Part shown: piece by piece, positions 32,689 through 40,252 of the stretch
Position numbering within the stretch: the stretch's first letter is position 1
Layout: each line of letters begins with the position of its first letter
From: Mogibacterium diversum
GTDB lineage: Bacteria; Bacillota; Clostridia; Peptostreptococcales; Anaerovoracaceae
Direction of reading: 5' to 3'
Assembly (NCBI RefSeq): GCF_002998925.1
Contig: NZ_CP027228.1
Coordinates: 930,001 to 994,000 of the forward strand
Length of the DNA stretch: 64,000 nt
Made by a program: the position numbers and the translations under genes
The notes under the pieces: model-generated
What the model was told of the DNA's origin: nothing
Databases searched by the model: none
The model's input: the letters and a program-made list of their open reading frames with translations, nothing else

Positions 32689-33060
32689 TTACACTCTGTT
32701 TCCACTTTCATCAAAAGTATTCTTTAAAGCTTTTTCAGTAGATAATATAATAACAACAAAACTTATCATTTGAATTATTGTAATACCAAGTCCTATCCAC
32801 CCTATTCTATCAATTGACTTATTAATCACTGTAGGCATAATTGCAATTGTCAATATCAACGATGGAAAAAACATATATATCGACATTCTTGCACAATATT
32901 TTTGTGCAAAATCCCATGTATCTTGATTTTTCATAGACTGCTTCGTTCTATATCCACTTGCATTATTAATCGTTTTGAGCTTCGGGCATAAATGCCAAGT
33001 TAATAATAACGCAGCAGGTATTAATAATGTGATGATGAACATAAATATCCAAAACCCCAT
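32689..33060 (-). CDS. SdpI-like membrane protein
   Basis: 123 residues with three membrane segments (about 3-22, 60-80, 88-108). The cytoplasmic loop contains GYRTKQSMKNQDTWDFAQKY, the conserved SdpI signature (GYRT..SMKN..TW). SdpI proteins give immunity against the SdpC toxin or act as small membrane regulators; here it is the outermost gene of the ICE cargo next to guaA. The start has GGAGGTG nine bases upstream. No toxin gene is nearby. Confidence 0.8.
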   Translation of the reverse strand: MGFWIFMFIITLLIPAALLLTWHLCPKLKTINNASGYRTKQSMKNQDTWDFAQKYCARMSIYMFFPSLILTIAIMPTVINKSIDRIGWIGLGITIIQMISFVVIILSTEKALKNTFDESGNRV

Positions 33061-33285
33061 ATTTTACACCTCCTCCACAACTTCAAATATTTCATTATCA
33101 TTTTCCACAAAAGCCAGATGATGGAAGGCTTATAGTTTGATAAGTGCCAATTTAATCAATTATGTTTAGTTCATTTAGTTATAAAATATAGAACGGTTAT
33201 CAATTCAAATACCCTAAACCCGCAATATACAAATAATTTATCATACATATGCACTTAATCCAATACATATAGTTCTTATAAGAAA
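33061..33285. other. AT-rich spacer at the ICE/core junction
   Basis: About 225 bases with no gene. Composition changes abruptly near 33,285-33,290 from AT-rich (ICE-like) to GC-richer (core-like), so the element boundary probably lies here. I could not identify an attachment core because the other end of the element is outside the window. Confidence 0.5.
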
Positions 33286-33631
33286 TCAATTCAACTTCGC
33301 ACCTTGTACTTGTTTCTTGGACAGTCTTGGCGGAGGACACACATCAATCACTGACACGCCGTAGACTGTGCCAATCAGCTTCGCTATCGCTCGCTTCTCG
33401 GACAGTCCTTGCGGAGGAACTACATCGGAATCCAGATGCATCGTCGACTGCAACCACTCAACTGCGCACGTTGTGCTTGTTTCGTGGGCAGTCTTGGTGG
33501 AGGACCTACAATCAAAAAGGCTACCCTTCATTAGAGGGACTATCCCAAAATCCAACACGCCGTAGACTGTTCCCAATCAGCTTCGCTGTCGCTCGCTTCT
33601 TGGACAGTCCTGGCGGAGGAACTACATCGGA
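33286..33631. repeat. Two imperfect tandem repeat units between ICE end and guaA
   Basis: Segment 33356-33430 (CGCCGTAGACTGT, CAATCAGCTTCGCT, TCGCTCGCTTCT, GCGGAGGAACTACATCGG) recurs at 33557-33631 about 200 bases on with few changes. Each copy is preceded by a related block (GTTTC-TGG-CAGTCTTGG-GGAGGAC) at 33311-33338 and 33479-33505. A 96-codon open frame crosses the array on the minus strand and merely translates the repeats, so I do not call it a gene. It may be a dispersed intergenic repeat family of this genome or remnants of repeated element insertion at the guaA 3' end. Confidence 0.75.
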
Positions 33632-33679
33632 AAAGGGACAATGCACATTTTGTGCATTGTCCCTTTTTCGTGTAGTTCC
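33618..33679 (-). terminator. guaA terminator within a 62-base inverted repeat
   Basis: The inner stem AAAGGGACAATGCACA/TGTGCATTGTCCCTTT (33633-33666) is 16 bp with a three-base loop. An outer arm GGAACTACA/TGTAGTTCC (33618-33626 and 33671-33679) extends the palindrome right up to the guaA stop codon. The inner stem with its T-rich ends should terminate transcription in both directions. The outer arm is also part of the neighbouring repeat units. Confidence 0.85.
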
Positions 33680-33680
33680 A

Positions 33681-35222
33681 TCATTCAAACTCCACCGTTC
33701 CCGGTGGCTTCGAGGTCAGATCATAGAACACTCTATTCACGTGATCCACCTCATTTATTATTCTATTCATCACCTTCTGCAGCACTGACCATGGGATTTC
33801 CACCGCCTCCGCCGTCATGAAGTCGACTGTTTCGACCGCACGGATCGCAACCGCATAGTCATACGTACGGAAGTCACCCATTACGCCGACTGATCTCATA
33901 TTAGTTAGAGCTGCGAAGTACTGGCTGATTGAGCCTTCGAGACCCGCCTTTGCTATCTCTTCGCGGTAGATCGCATCAGCTTCCTGCACTATCTTAACCT
34001 TCTCAGCTGTTACTTCGCCGATGATTCTGATGCCGAGTCCTGGTCCTGGGAATGGCTGACGGTCAACCAGATAGTCTGGGAGACCGAGTTCTCTTCCTAG
34101 TGCTCGCACTTCGTCCTTGAACAGCATGCGGAGTGGCTCGATTATCGCCTTAAAATCAACGTGTTCTGGCAGTCCGCCCACGTTATGGTGTGACTTGATA
34201 ACTGCCGACTTGCCGAGGCCGCTCTCGATGATATCTGCGTATATCGTTCCCTGTGCCAGGAAGTCCACTGCACCTATCTTCTTCGCTTCCTCTTCGAACA
34301 CTCTGATGAACTCCTCACCGATAATCTTACGCTTCGTCTCTGGGTCTGTCACGCCAGCGAGCTTTGCGTAATATCTCTCCTGAGCATTTACACGCACGAA
34401 GTTGAGGTCGTACTCACCCTTGCTGCCAAATATCTCTTCAACCTGATCGCCCTCGTCCTTACGGAGTAGTCCGTGGTCCACGAACACGCAGGTCAGCTGC
34501 TTGCCGATTGCCTTTGCCATAAGTGCCGCAACTACGCTGGAATCAACGCCGCCAGAGAGCGCAAGTAGCACCTTTCCGTCTCCAACTTTCTCGCGAATCT
34601 CTGCAATTTCCTTCTCAGCGAAGGAATCCATCTTCCAATCCTGCTCGCACTTACACACGCCTAGTATGAAGTTGCTAAGCAGCTCTGTGCCCTCTGCCGT
34701 ATGATTTACCTCTGGGTGGAACTGAACTGCATAGTAGCCCCTCGCCCTATCTTCCATACCTGCAACTGGGCAATTTTCTGTATGTGCCGTAATCGTGAAG
34801 CCTTCTGGAACCTCGCTGATATAGTCAGTGTGGCTCATCCATGTTACGGTCTCGTCGCTAAGTCCTGCAAAGAGGCCTTCCTTACAGTCAACCACTGTAT
34901 CGGTGCGGCCGTACTCGCTCGTCGGAGCTGTTCCGATCTTACCGCCAAGCACGTGTGCCATAAGCTGTGCGCCATAGCAGATGCCGAGTATCGGTAGCCC
35001 TAGCTCAAACACTCCTCTGTCGATTGCTGGTGCACCCTCTCCGTATGCGGACTGCGGTCCACCTGTAAATATGATGCCACATGGGTCGAATTCCTTGACC
35101 TTATCAACTGTTATGCTTTCGAAATTATGGACTTCCGAGTACACGCCGAGTTCACGAACCCTGCGGGCGATGAGCTGGTTGTACTGTCCGCCAAAATCAA
35201 TAATTAATATCTTGTTAGCCAT
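33681..35222 (-). CDS. guaA: GMP synthase (glutamine-hydrolysing)
   Basis: 513 residues, the usual full length. The N-terminal class I glutamine amidotransferase domain has the nucleophile in LGICYGAQ near residue 80 and the His/Glu in QFHPEVNHT near 168. The ATP pyrophosphatase P-loop is LALSGGVDSSVVAAL near 218, and the C-terminal domain contains RQPFPGPGLGIRI and ends GTVEFE. It converts XMP to GMP using glutamine and ATP. It is 8 bases downstream of guaB, forming a guaBA operon, and ends at a strong terminator. The 3' end of guaA is a common insertion site for genomic islands, which fits the ICE next to it. Confidence 0.98.
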   Translation of the reverse strand: MANKILIIDFGGQYNQLIARRVRELGVYSEVHNFESITVDKVKEFDPCGIIFTGGPQSAYGEGAPAIDRGVFELGLPILGICYGAQLMAHVLGGKIGTAPTSEYGRTDTVVDCKEGLFAGLSDETVTWMSHTDYISEVPEGFTITAHTENCPVAGMEDRARGYYAVQFHPEVNHTAEGTELLSNFILGVCKCEQDWKMDSFAEKEIAEIREKVGDGKVLLALSGGVDSSVVAALMAKAIGKQLTCVFVDHGLLRKDEGDQVEEIFGSKGEYDLNFVRVNAQERYYAKLAGVTDPETKRKIIGEEFIRVFEEEAKKIGAVDFLAQGTIYADIIESGLGKSAVIKSHHNVGGLPEHVDFKAIIEPLRMLFKDEVRALGRELGLPDYLVDRQPFPGPGLGIRIIGEVTAEKVKIVQEADAIYREEIAKAGLEGSISQYFAALTNMRSVGVMGDFRTYDYAVAIRAVETVDFMTAEAVEIPWSVLQKVMNRIINEVDHVNRVFYDLTSKPPGTVEFE

Positions 35223-35230
35223 TATCGCTC

Positions 35231-36742
35231 CTAACGTCTTACTGTTGCTACGCTATTGTCCTTGAGTACAACGTCGTGCGCTCCACCCTCGATGATGCTT
35301 GTCGCCGATACGAGTGTGAGCTTCGCATTCTGCTGTAGCTCTGGAATCGAGAGAACCCCGCAGTTGCACATCGTCGACTTAACCTTGTCTAGAGAGAGGT
35401 TTACGTTATCGTGCAGCGATCCTGCATATGGAACGTAGGAGTCAACGCCTTCCTCGAACTTGAGCTTGCTATCGCCGCCGAGGTCATATCTCTGCCAGTT
35501 ACGAGCTCTCGCAGAACCTTCGCCCCAGTATTCCTTCATGTAGTTGCCATTTACCATAACCTTAGCGGATGGTGACTCGTCAAATCTTGCAAAGTATCTT
35601 CCTAGCATGATGAAGTCCGCGCCCATAGCGAGTGCTAGCGTCATGTGATAGTCGTACACGATTCCGCCGTCGGAGCAGATTGGAATGTACTCACCTGTCT
35701 TCTCGAACCACTCGTCTCTTGCTGCTGCAACCTCGAGCACTGCAGATGCCTGTCCGCGTCCGATTCCCTTCTGCTCTCTAGTGATGCAGATGGAGCCGCC
35801 ACCGATTCCGACCTTGATGAAGTCTGCGCCGCTCTTAGCGAGGAAGTCGAAACCTTCCTTATCTACGACGTTACCAGCACCGATTTTAACTGTATCGCCG
35901 TACTTCTCTCTAACCCACTTGAGGGTTCTAGCCTGCCACTCAGAATATCCCTCTGAGGAGTCGATTGTAAGCACGTCTACGCCTGCCTCTACGAGAGCTG
36001 GGATTCTCTCCTCGTAGTCACGAGTGTTGATTCCTGCACCTACGATGAAGCTCTTGTTGTCGTCGAGTAGCTCGTTAGGATTCTGCTTGTGAGAGTCATA
36101 GTCTTTTCTAAATACAAATGCTACTAGGCATCCGTCCTTATCCACGATTGGCAGCTGGTTTACCTTGTTCTCCCATATGATGTCGTTTGCCTCGGATAGA
36201 GTGATTCCAGCGTTGCCGTACACGATGTTCTCGAGAGGTGTCATGAACTCAGAAACCTTAGTATCTGTGCTGAGTCTGCTAATTCTGTAGTCCTTGCTTG
36301 TAACGAGGCCGACTAGCTTGCCGTGGCCTGTGCCGTCATCTGTAACCGCTACCGTCGAGTGTCCGGAGTTCTTCTTAATTGCGAGAACGTCAGCAAGTGT
36401 ACTGTCAGGCTTTACGTTGGTATCACTTGGTACGAAGCCTGCCTTGTAGGACTTAACCTTCTTGACCATTGCCGCCTGGCTCTCGATTGACTGAGAACCG
36501 AAGATGAAAGAAATTCCACCCTCCTTCGCTAATGCAACCGCCATCCCGTCATCAGAAACAGCCTGCATTACTGCGGAAACAAGTGGAATATTTGCCTTGA
36601 TCTTAGGCTCCTCGCCTTTCTTGAATTTAGTAATCGGAGTCGCGAGCGACACATTCTCAGGCCTAGCATCTGCGCTAGAATATCCAGGCACTAGAAGGTA
36701 CTCGCTAAATGTTCTTGATGGTTCTGTTAGAACGATTGCCAT
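35231..36742 (-). CDS. guaB: IMP dehydrogenase
   Basis: 503 residues. A (beta/alpha)8 catalytic barrel is interrupted by two CBS modules (about 105-225; STVAVTDDGTGHG, QLPIVDKDG). The catalytic Cys is in GGGSICITREQKGIGRGQ, near residue 325, a variant loop of the larger IMPDH group rather than the common GPGSICTTR. It oxidises IMP to XMP with NAD, the committed step to GMP. First gene of the guaBA operon, preceded by an extended -10 promoter. I see no purine riboswitch in the short leader. Confidence 0.97.
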   Translation of the reverse strand: MAIVLTEPSRTFSEYLLVPGYSSADARPENVSLATPITKFKKGEEPKIKANIPLVSAVMQAVSDDGMAVALAKEGGISFIFGSQSIESQAAMVKKVKSYKAGFVPSDTNVKPDSTLADVLAIKKNSGHSTVAVTDDGTGHGKLVGLVTSKDYRISRLSTDTKVSEFMTPLENIVYGNAGITLSEANDIIWENKVNQLPIVDKDGCLVAFVFRKDYDSHKQNPNELLDDNKSFIVGAGINTRDYEERIPALVEAGVDVLTIDSSEGYSEWQARTLKWVREKYGDTVKIGAGNVVDKEGFDFLAKSGADFIKVGIGGGSICITREQKGIGRGQASAVLEVAAARDEWFEKTGEYIPICSDGGIVYDYHMTLALAMGADFIMLGRYFARFDESPSAKVMVNGNYMKEYWGEGSARARNWQRYDLGGDSKLKFEEGVDSYVPYAGSLHDNVNLSLDKVKSTMCNCGVLSIPELQQNAKLTLVSATSIIEGGAHDVVLKDNSVATVRR

Positions 36743-36802
36743 TTTGCACCTCTCTCTTTCTATATATGAAAATCAAATTGTAAGTTAAGATATTAATTGA
36801 AA

Positions 36803-36808
36803 ATTATA
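36803..36808 (-). promoter_or_regulatory. Extended -10 promoter of guaBA
   Basis: TGCTATAAT on the minus strand gives a perfect -10 hexamer with the TG extension. No good -35 is found 17 bases upstream, as is usual for extended -10 promoters. The leader to the guaB ATG is about 55 bases. Confidence 0.65.
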
Positions 36809-36853
36809 GCACAATAGGGTGGTTTTCGGTAGTGGTTGGAGCGGAAAATATAA

Positions 36854-36889
36854 TAAAAAAGCTGTGGCCAAGCGAATCGCCCAGCCACA
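36854..36889 (-). terminator. Terminator of the hcp operon
   Basis: Stem TGTGGC/GCCACA (36863-36868 and 36884-36889) with extra pairing inside and TTTTTTATTATA following on the minus strand. It lies about 180 bases after the last gene of the hcp operon, past a set of tandem repeats. Confidence 0.75.
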
Positions 36890-36960
36890 ACCCCATGATT
36901 TAATTTTTATGTAATCACTAGCTTCGGTTATGATTTTGGTTCATTAACTTTCTGTTTGTG

Positions 36961-37092
36961 ACTATCTAATCTCGTATACCCTTTTTAGAAACTAAGTTCT
37001 AATCTAGTATATCCCCTATTTGTGGCTACACTCTAGTCTTGTGTTCCCTTTTGTATCCCCTTGAACTACGCTCTAATCTCGTATGTCCCTTC
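36961..37092. repeat. Four degenerate tandem copies of the 3' end of the hcp partner gene
   Basis: The last codons and stop of the 37066-37662 gene (GGGACATACGAGATTAGAGC then TAG on the minus strand) recur three times downstream as AGGGAACACAAGACTAGAGT, AGGGGATATACTAGATTAGA and AGGGTATACGAGATTAGA, each ending in a TAG. Copies are spaced 40, 34 and 33 bases. Confidence 0.8.
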
Positions 37093-37662
37093 CTGAGGCT
37101 CCTCGTATGTGAGTCCTGCAGGCTCGAACATTCCCTTTACGATTTCTGATCTGAGCACATAGTAGAGTTCATCCTCTTCATTAGCCCAGTGCTGAGCGTG
37201 AATGTCCATGTTGCGCCTCCATGTGATGGAGTCGTCTGTCTGGCTGATCATCTCATTTACATTGTCACAAGGCATACCGTCGAGCAGTGTGTTGTTGAGG
37301 TATCCGAAAGCTACATCTGGTTTAGTTCCAGCTGGCACCGCATTTAGCTCGCCGAAGCGTCTAGCTGCCTGCTTTAGATCCTCTACTCTTGCAGGGTTTG
37401 CTGATGCGATAGTCTGAACTAGCTTCGCATATCTGCTCTCTGCATCTGCAATTCTTGCCTGAAGGCTGCCGTGAATGTTGTCAGGGTCAACCGCCTCTTC
37501 AAGCGGACGTCTATCGTAGCTGTGACACTCATTTGCAAGCTCCTCTGTTAGCTCGCTCCATCCCTCTGCCTTTCCAGCATCGATCAGAGCGTCTGTTAGG
37601 TCTTCCTGAAATATAATCTTGTCATATAGCCACTGATGTATAGGTCCTAGAAATAAACTCAT
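37066..37662 (-). CDS. Uncharacterised soluble protein encoded with hcp
   Basis: 198 residues, acidic, no membrane segment or signal peptide. It begins MSLFLGPIHQWLYDKIIFQE and contains SITWRRNMDIHAQHW and ELYYVLRSEIVKGMFEPAG. It starts 9 bases after the hcp stop, so the two are cotranscribed and probably functionally linked, perhaps in electron supply to, or maturation or protection of, hydroxylamine reductase; this is inference from context. I have a vague recollection of similar proteins beside hcp in other Clostridia. Two His (HAQHW) and two conserved-looking Cys (NECHSY, MPCDN) could bind metal. Confidence 0.75.
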   Translation of the reverse strand: MSLFLGPIHQWLYDKIIFQEDLTDALIDAGKAEGWSELTEELANECHSYDRRPLEEAVDPDNIHGSLQARIADAESRYAKLVQTIASANPARVEDLKQAARRFGELNAVPAGTKPDVAFGYLNNTLLDGMPCDNVNEMISQTDDSITWRRNMDIHAQHWANEEDELYYVLRSEIVKGMFEPAGLTYEEPQEGTYEIRA

Positions 37663-37671
37663 CGTTACCTC

Positions 37672-39315
37672 CTATTTACCAAGGAATAGCTCGATATCGT
37701 CGTCTACTGTTCCGATTCCTGCGATTCCGAAGTTCTCGACAAGTACGTTTGCAACGTTTGGCGAGAGGAATCCTGGTAGTGTTGGTCCTAGGTGGATGTT
37801 CTTAACACCGAGGTATAGAAGTGCGAGAAGTACGATTACAGCCTTCTGCTCATACCAAGCGATGTTGTAAGCGATTGGTAGCTCGTTAACGTCATCTAGT
37901 CCAAATACTTCCTTGAGCTTGAGCGCGATCAATGCTAGTGAATATGAGTCGTTGCACTGTCCTGCGTCGAGCACGCGTGGAATTCCACCGATGTCTCCAA
38001 GGTCTAGCTTGTTGTACTTGTACTTAGCGCATCCTGCTGTGAGGATTACTGTATCCTTAGGTAGAGCCTTTGCAAAATCTGTGTAGTAGTTTCTAGACTT
38101 CATTCTGCCGTCGCAGCCAGCCATTACGAAGAACTTCTTGATTGCTCCAGACTTAACTGCCTCAACTACTGTATCTGCTAGTGCAAATACCTGCTCGTGT
38201 GCAAATCCACCTACGATCTCTCCAGTCTCGATCTCTGTTGGTGCTGGGCACTTCTTAGCTAGCTCGATAATCTCAGAGAAGTCCTTAGTCTCACCGTACT
38301 TGCCGTCGATGTGCTTGCATCCTGGGTATCCTGCTGCACCTGTTGTAAATAGTCTATCCTTGTAGCTATCTGCTGGTGGCACGATGCAGTTTGTAGTCAT
38401 CAGGATAGGTCCGTTGAATGTCTCGAACTCTTCCTTCTGCTTCCACCATGCATTTCCGTAGTTACCAGCGAAGTGCTCGTACTTCTTGAATGCTGGGTAG
38501 TACTGTCCTGCGAGCATCTCAGAATGTGTATATACATCTACGCCTGTTCCCTCTGTCTGCTCTAGAAGCATCTCGAGGTCCTTTAGGTCGTGACCTGAAA
38601 TCAGGATTCCTGGGTTCTTTCTAACACCGAGATCTACCTTTGTGATCTCTGGGTTTCCGTAAGCAGATGTGTTTGCCTCGTCGAGTAGAGCCATACCATC
38701 TACACCATACTTACCTGTCTCTAGTGTAAGTGCAACTAGGTCATCTACTGATAGAGAATCGTCTAGTGTAAGTGCTAGAGCCTTCTGCATGAAAGCATCA
38801 ACCTCTACGTTGTCCTTAAGTAGAGCATTTGCATGCTTGCTGTAAGCGGAAAGTCCCTTTAGTCCGTAAGTGATGAGCTCTCTTAGCGATCTTACATCTT
38901 CGTTCTCAGTGGATAGAACGCCAACCTCTGGGCTTGCAGCCTTAGCAGCGAACTCACCTACGCAGCCGTTCCACTTTGCAGCCTCTGGAAGCTTGCTTGC
39001 ATCGTCAAGCTGCTTTAGTAGCTGCTCCTTACATGTTAGCGTCTCAACGATCTTAGCTGTGATTGCTTCATCGTCGAAGTTAGCATTCGTGATAGTTGTG
39101 AATAGGTTGAGCGACACTAGGTGGTTTACCTGCTCGCTCACTTCCTTACCCTCAGCTCTTAGCTGTGTAGTTACTGCAGAAAGTCCCTTAGTTACGTATA
39201 CGAGCAGATCCTGTAGTCCTGCTGTCTCTGGAAGCTTGCCGCAAACTCCTCTCATAGTACATCCTGTGCCCTTTGCTGTCTCCTGGCACTGATAACAAAA
39301 CATACGGTTTTCCAT
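37672..39315 (-). CDS. hcp: Hydroxylamine reductase / hybrid cluster protein
   Basis: 547 residues. The N-terminal FeS motif is MFCYQCQETAKGTGCTMRGVC (C-x2-C-x8-C-x5-C), typical of the class that binds the proximal cluster. Hybrid-cluster ligands are seen further on: GISGHDLKDLE-like HDL near 240, TTNCIVPP near 310, AGYPGCKHI, VILTAGCAKYKYN, DAGQCNDSYS and a final Glu/Lys helix IAWYEQKAV. It reduces hydroxylamine and protects from NO in anaerobes. A Crp/Fnr-type regulator gene lies just upstream, and a perfect dimeric operator sits at a class II activator position. Confidence 0.96.
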   Translation of the reverse strand: MENRMFCYQCQETAKGTGCTMRGVCGKLPETAGLQDLLVYVTKGLSAVTTQLRAEGKEVSEQVNHLVSLNLFTTITNANFDDEAITAKIVETLTCKEQLLKQLDDASKLPEAAKWNGCVGEFAAKAASPEVGVLSTENEDVRSLRELITYGLKGLSAYSKHANALLKDNVEVDAFMQKALALTLDDSLSVDDLVALTLETGKYGVDGMALLDEANTSAYGNPEITKVDLGVRKNPGILISGHDLKDLEMLLEQTEGTGVDVYTHSEMLAGQYYPAFKKYEHFAGNYGNAWWKQKEEFETFNGPILMTTNCIVPPADSYKDRLFTTGAAGYPGCKHIDGKYGETKDFSEIIELAKKCPAPTEIETGEIVGGFAHEQVFALADTVVEAVKSGAIKKFFVMAGCDGRMKSRNYYTDFAKALPKDTVILTAGCAKYKYNKLDLGDIGGIPRVLDAGQCNDSYSLALIALKLKEVFGLDDVNELPIAYNIAWYEQKAVIVLLALLYLGVKNIHLGPTLPGFLSPNVANVLVENFGIAGIGTVDDDIELFLGK

Positions 39316-39391
39316 GTGTTTCTCCTTTCACTGTTATATAACGTCATTTGTTTTTTGCTTTAATTAATGTTTGCTTTAAGTTTATGGCACA

Positions 39392-39434
39392 AGCATATCA
39401 TTAAAAAAAGATGGAATCTGTAACTAATGTTACA
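39392..39434 (-). promoter_or_regulatory. Predicted hcp promoter with Crp/Fnr-type operator
   Basis: A perfect 16-base palindrome TGTAACTAATGTTACA lies at 39419-39434. Its centre is 31-32 bases before a TATGCT -10 hexamer at 39392-39397, which puts the operator near -41.5, the class II position of Crp/Fnr activators. The adjacent regulator gene is the obvious candidate to bind it. Predicted from sequence only. Confidence 0.55.
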
Positions 39435-39450
39435 ATTCCATCTTTTTATT
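39402..39450 (-). terminator. Hairpin terminator after the Crp/Fnr gene, overlapping the hcp operator
   Basis: GATGGAAT (39410-39417) pairs with ATTCCATC (39435-39442), enclosing the 16-base palindrome as the upper stem, with A/T runs on both sides (TTTTTTT on the minus strand). It can terminate readthrough from the groESL-regulator operon. Confidence 0.75.
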
Positions 39451-39529
39451 TTTGTTTTTGAATTAATGCATTTATCTACGTTAGTTGCGTTCTATCTGCA
39501 TTAATTATATGCGAATAAATGATTCACCA

Positions 39530-40240
39530 TCAGTTGAGCGCCTCGATTTCTGCAGGGTCAAGAACATATATCTTGCGCCCTTTTATCTCGATTAAGCCAT
39601 CGTCCTGCATCTTCATAAGCTCTCTCGAAACCGACGGTCTAGTCACTCCCAGGAATTCAGCTAAACCTTCTCTCGTCATATTGATCGGCTTGCTCATATC
39701 CCTGTCGTTATAGACGAGCAGCATCTTAGCGATCTTCTGGCGGAGAGTCGGACAAGATAGAATCCTGAGCCTCATATTTAGCGCGTAGGCGTTTCTCGCA
39801 AAGCTCATAAGCATGTTATTGATCAGATGATTGTGATAGTCACATCCGCTCGCGCATGTCCCAGACATGAACTCGCGTGGTAGCGCAATAACCTTGGTAT
39901 CGCAAGTAGCCTGCGCGAATACACCGTACTTCTCTTTGCCGAGAAATAGCAGTATATCTCCGAACACCTCTCCCGTATCCGTGAAGTTTCCGATAATTCT
40001 CCTATTGCCATCGAATGAATCATAGCCGATTCTCACTCCACCCTCTAGGAGGATGTGAAGCTTTGTTGGTTCATCCTCTTCAGTGAATATCATGTCCCCC
40101 TTCTTGAACGAGAGGCAGAGTGCACCGCTGCATGTAAAGCAGTTATGCACTTCGTCTACCGTCATATTATCGAAAAGAGGGCTCACCATGAGGCGTTCAG
40201 CTATTACTCTATCCGTCTTTGATGATGCTCTTGCTGCCAT
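39530..40240 (-). CDS. Crp/Fnr-family regulator, HcpR-like
   Basis: 236 residues. The N-terminal cyclic-nucleotide-binding fold has GDMIFTEEDEPTKLHILLEG and TGEVFGDILLFLGKEKYGV; the C-terminal winged helix has REGLAEFLGVTRPSVSRELM. Cysteines in NCFTCSGALC (near 35-45) and TCASGCDYH could bind an FeS cluster or metal, suggesting a redox or NO sensor. Upstream of hcp and following groEL by 12 bases, it probably activates hcp under nitrosative stress; the family HcpR is so defined in other anaerobes. Start ATG at 40240 with GAGGG upstream. Confidence 0.85.
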   Translation of the reverse strand: MAARASSKTDRVIAERLMVSPLFDNMTVDEVHNCFTCSGALCLSFKKGDMIFTEEDEPTKLHILLEGGVRIGYDSFDGNRRIIGNFTDTGEVFGDILLFLGKEKYGVFAQATCDTKVIALPREFMSGTCASGCDYHNHLINNMLMSFARNAYALNMRLRILSCPTLRQKIAKMLLVYNDRDMSKPINMTREGLAEFLGVTRPSVSRELMKMQDDGLIEIKGRKIYVLDPAEIEALN

Positions 40241-40252
40241 ATCCCTCGCCTA

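Noticed and set aside
1..33285. Relaxase, oriT or integrase of the ICE
   Set aside because: No relaxase or recombinase motif occurs in any frame here; they probably lie to the left of the window, so I do not call an oriT or attachment sites.
33286..33576. 96-codon open frame on the minus strand (and overlapping plus-strand frames of 65 and 153 codons)
   Set aside because: They only translate the tandem repeat array, have no ribosome binding site and contain the repeat twice; treated as a repeat region.
36743..36860. Purine or other riboswitch upstream of guaB
   Set aside because: The leader from the extended -10 promoter to the start codon is only about 55 bases and shows no conserved aptamer core or terminator.
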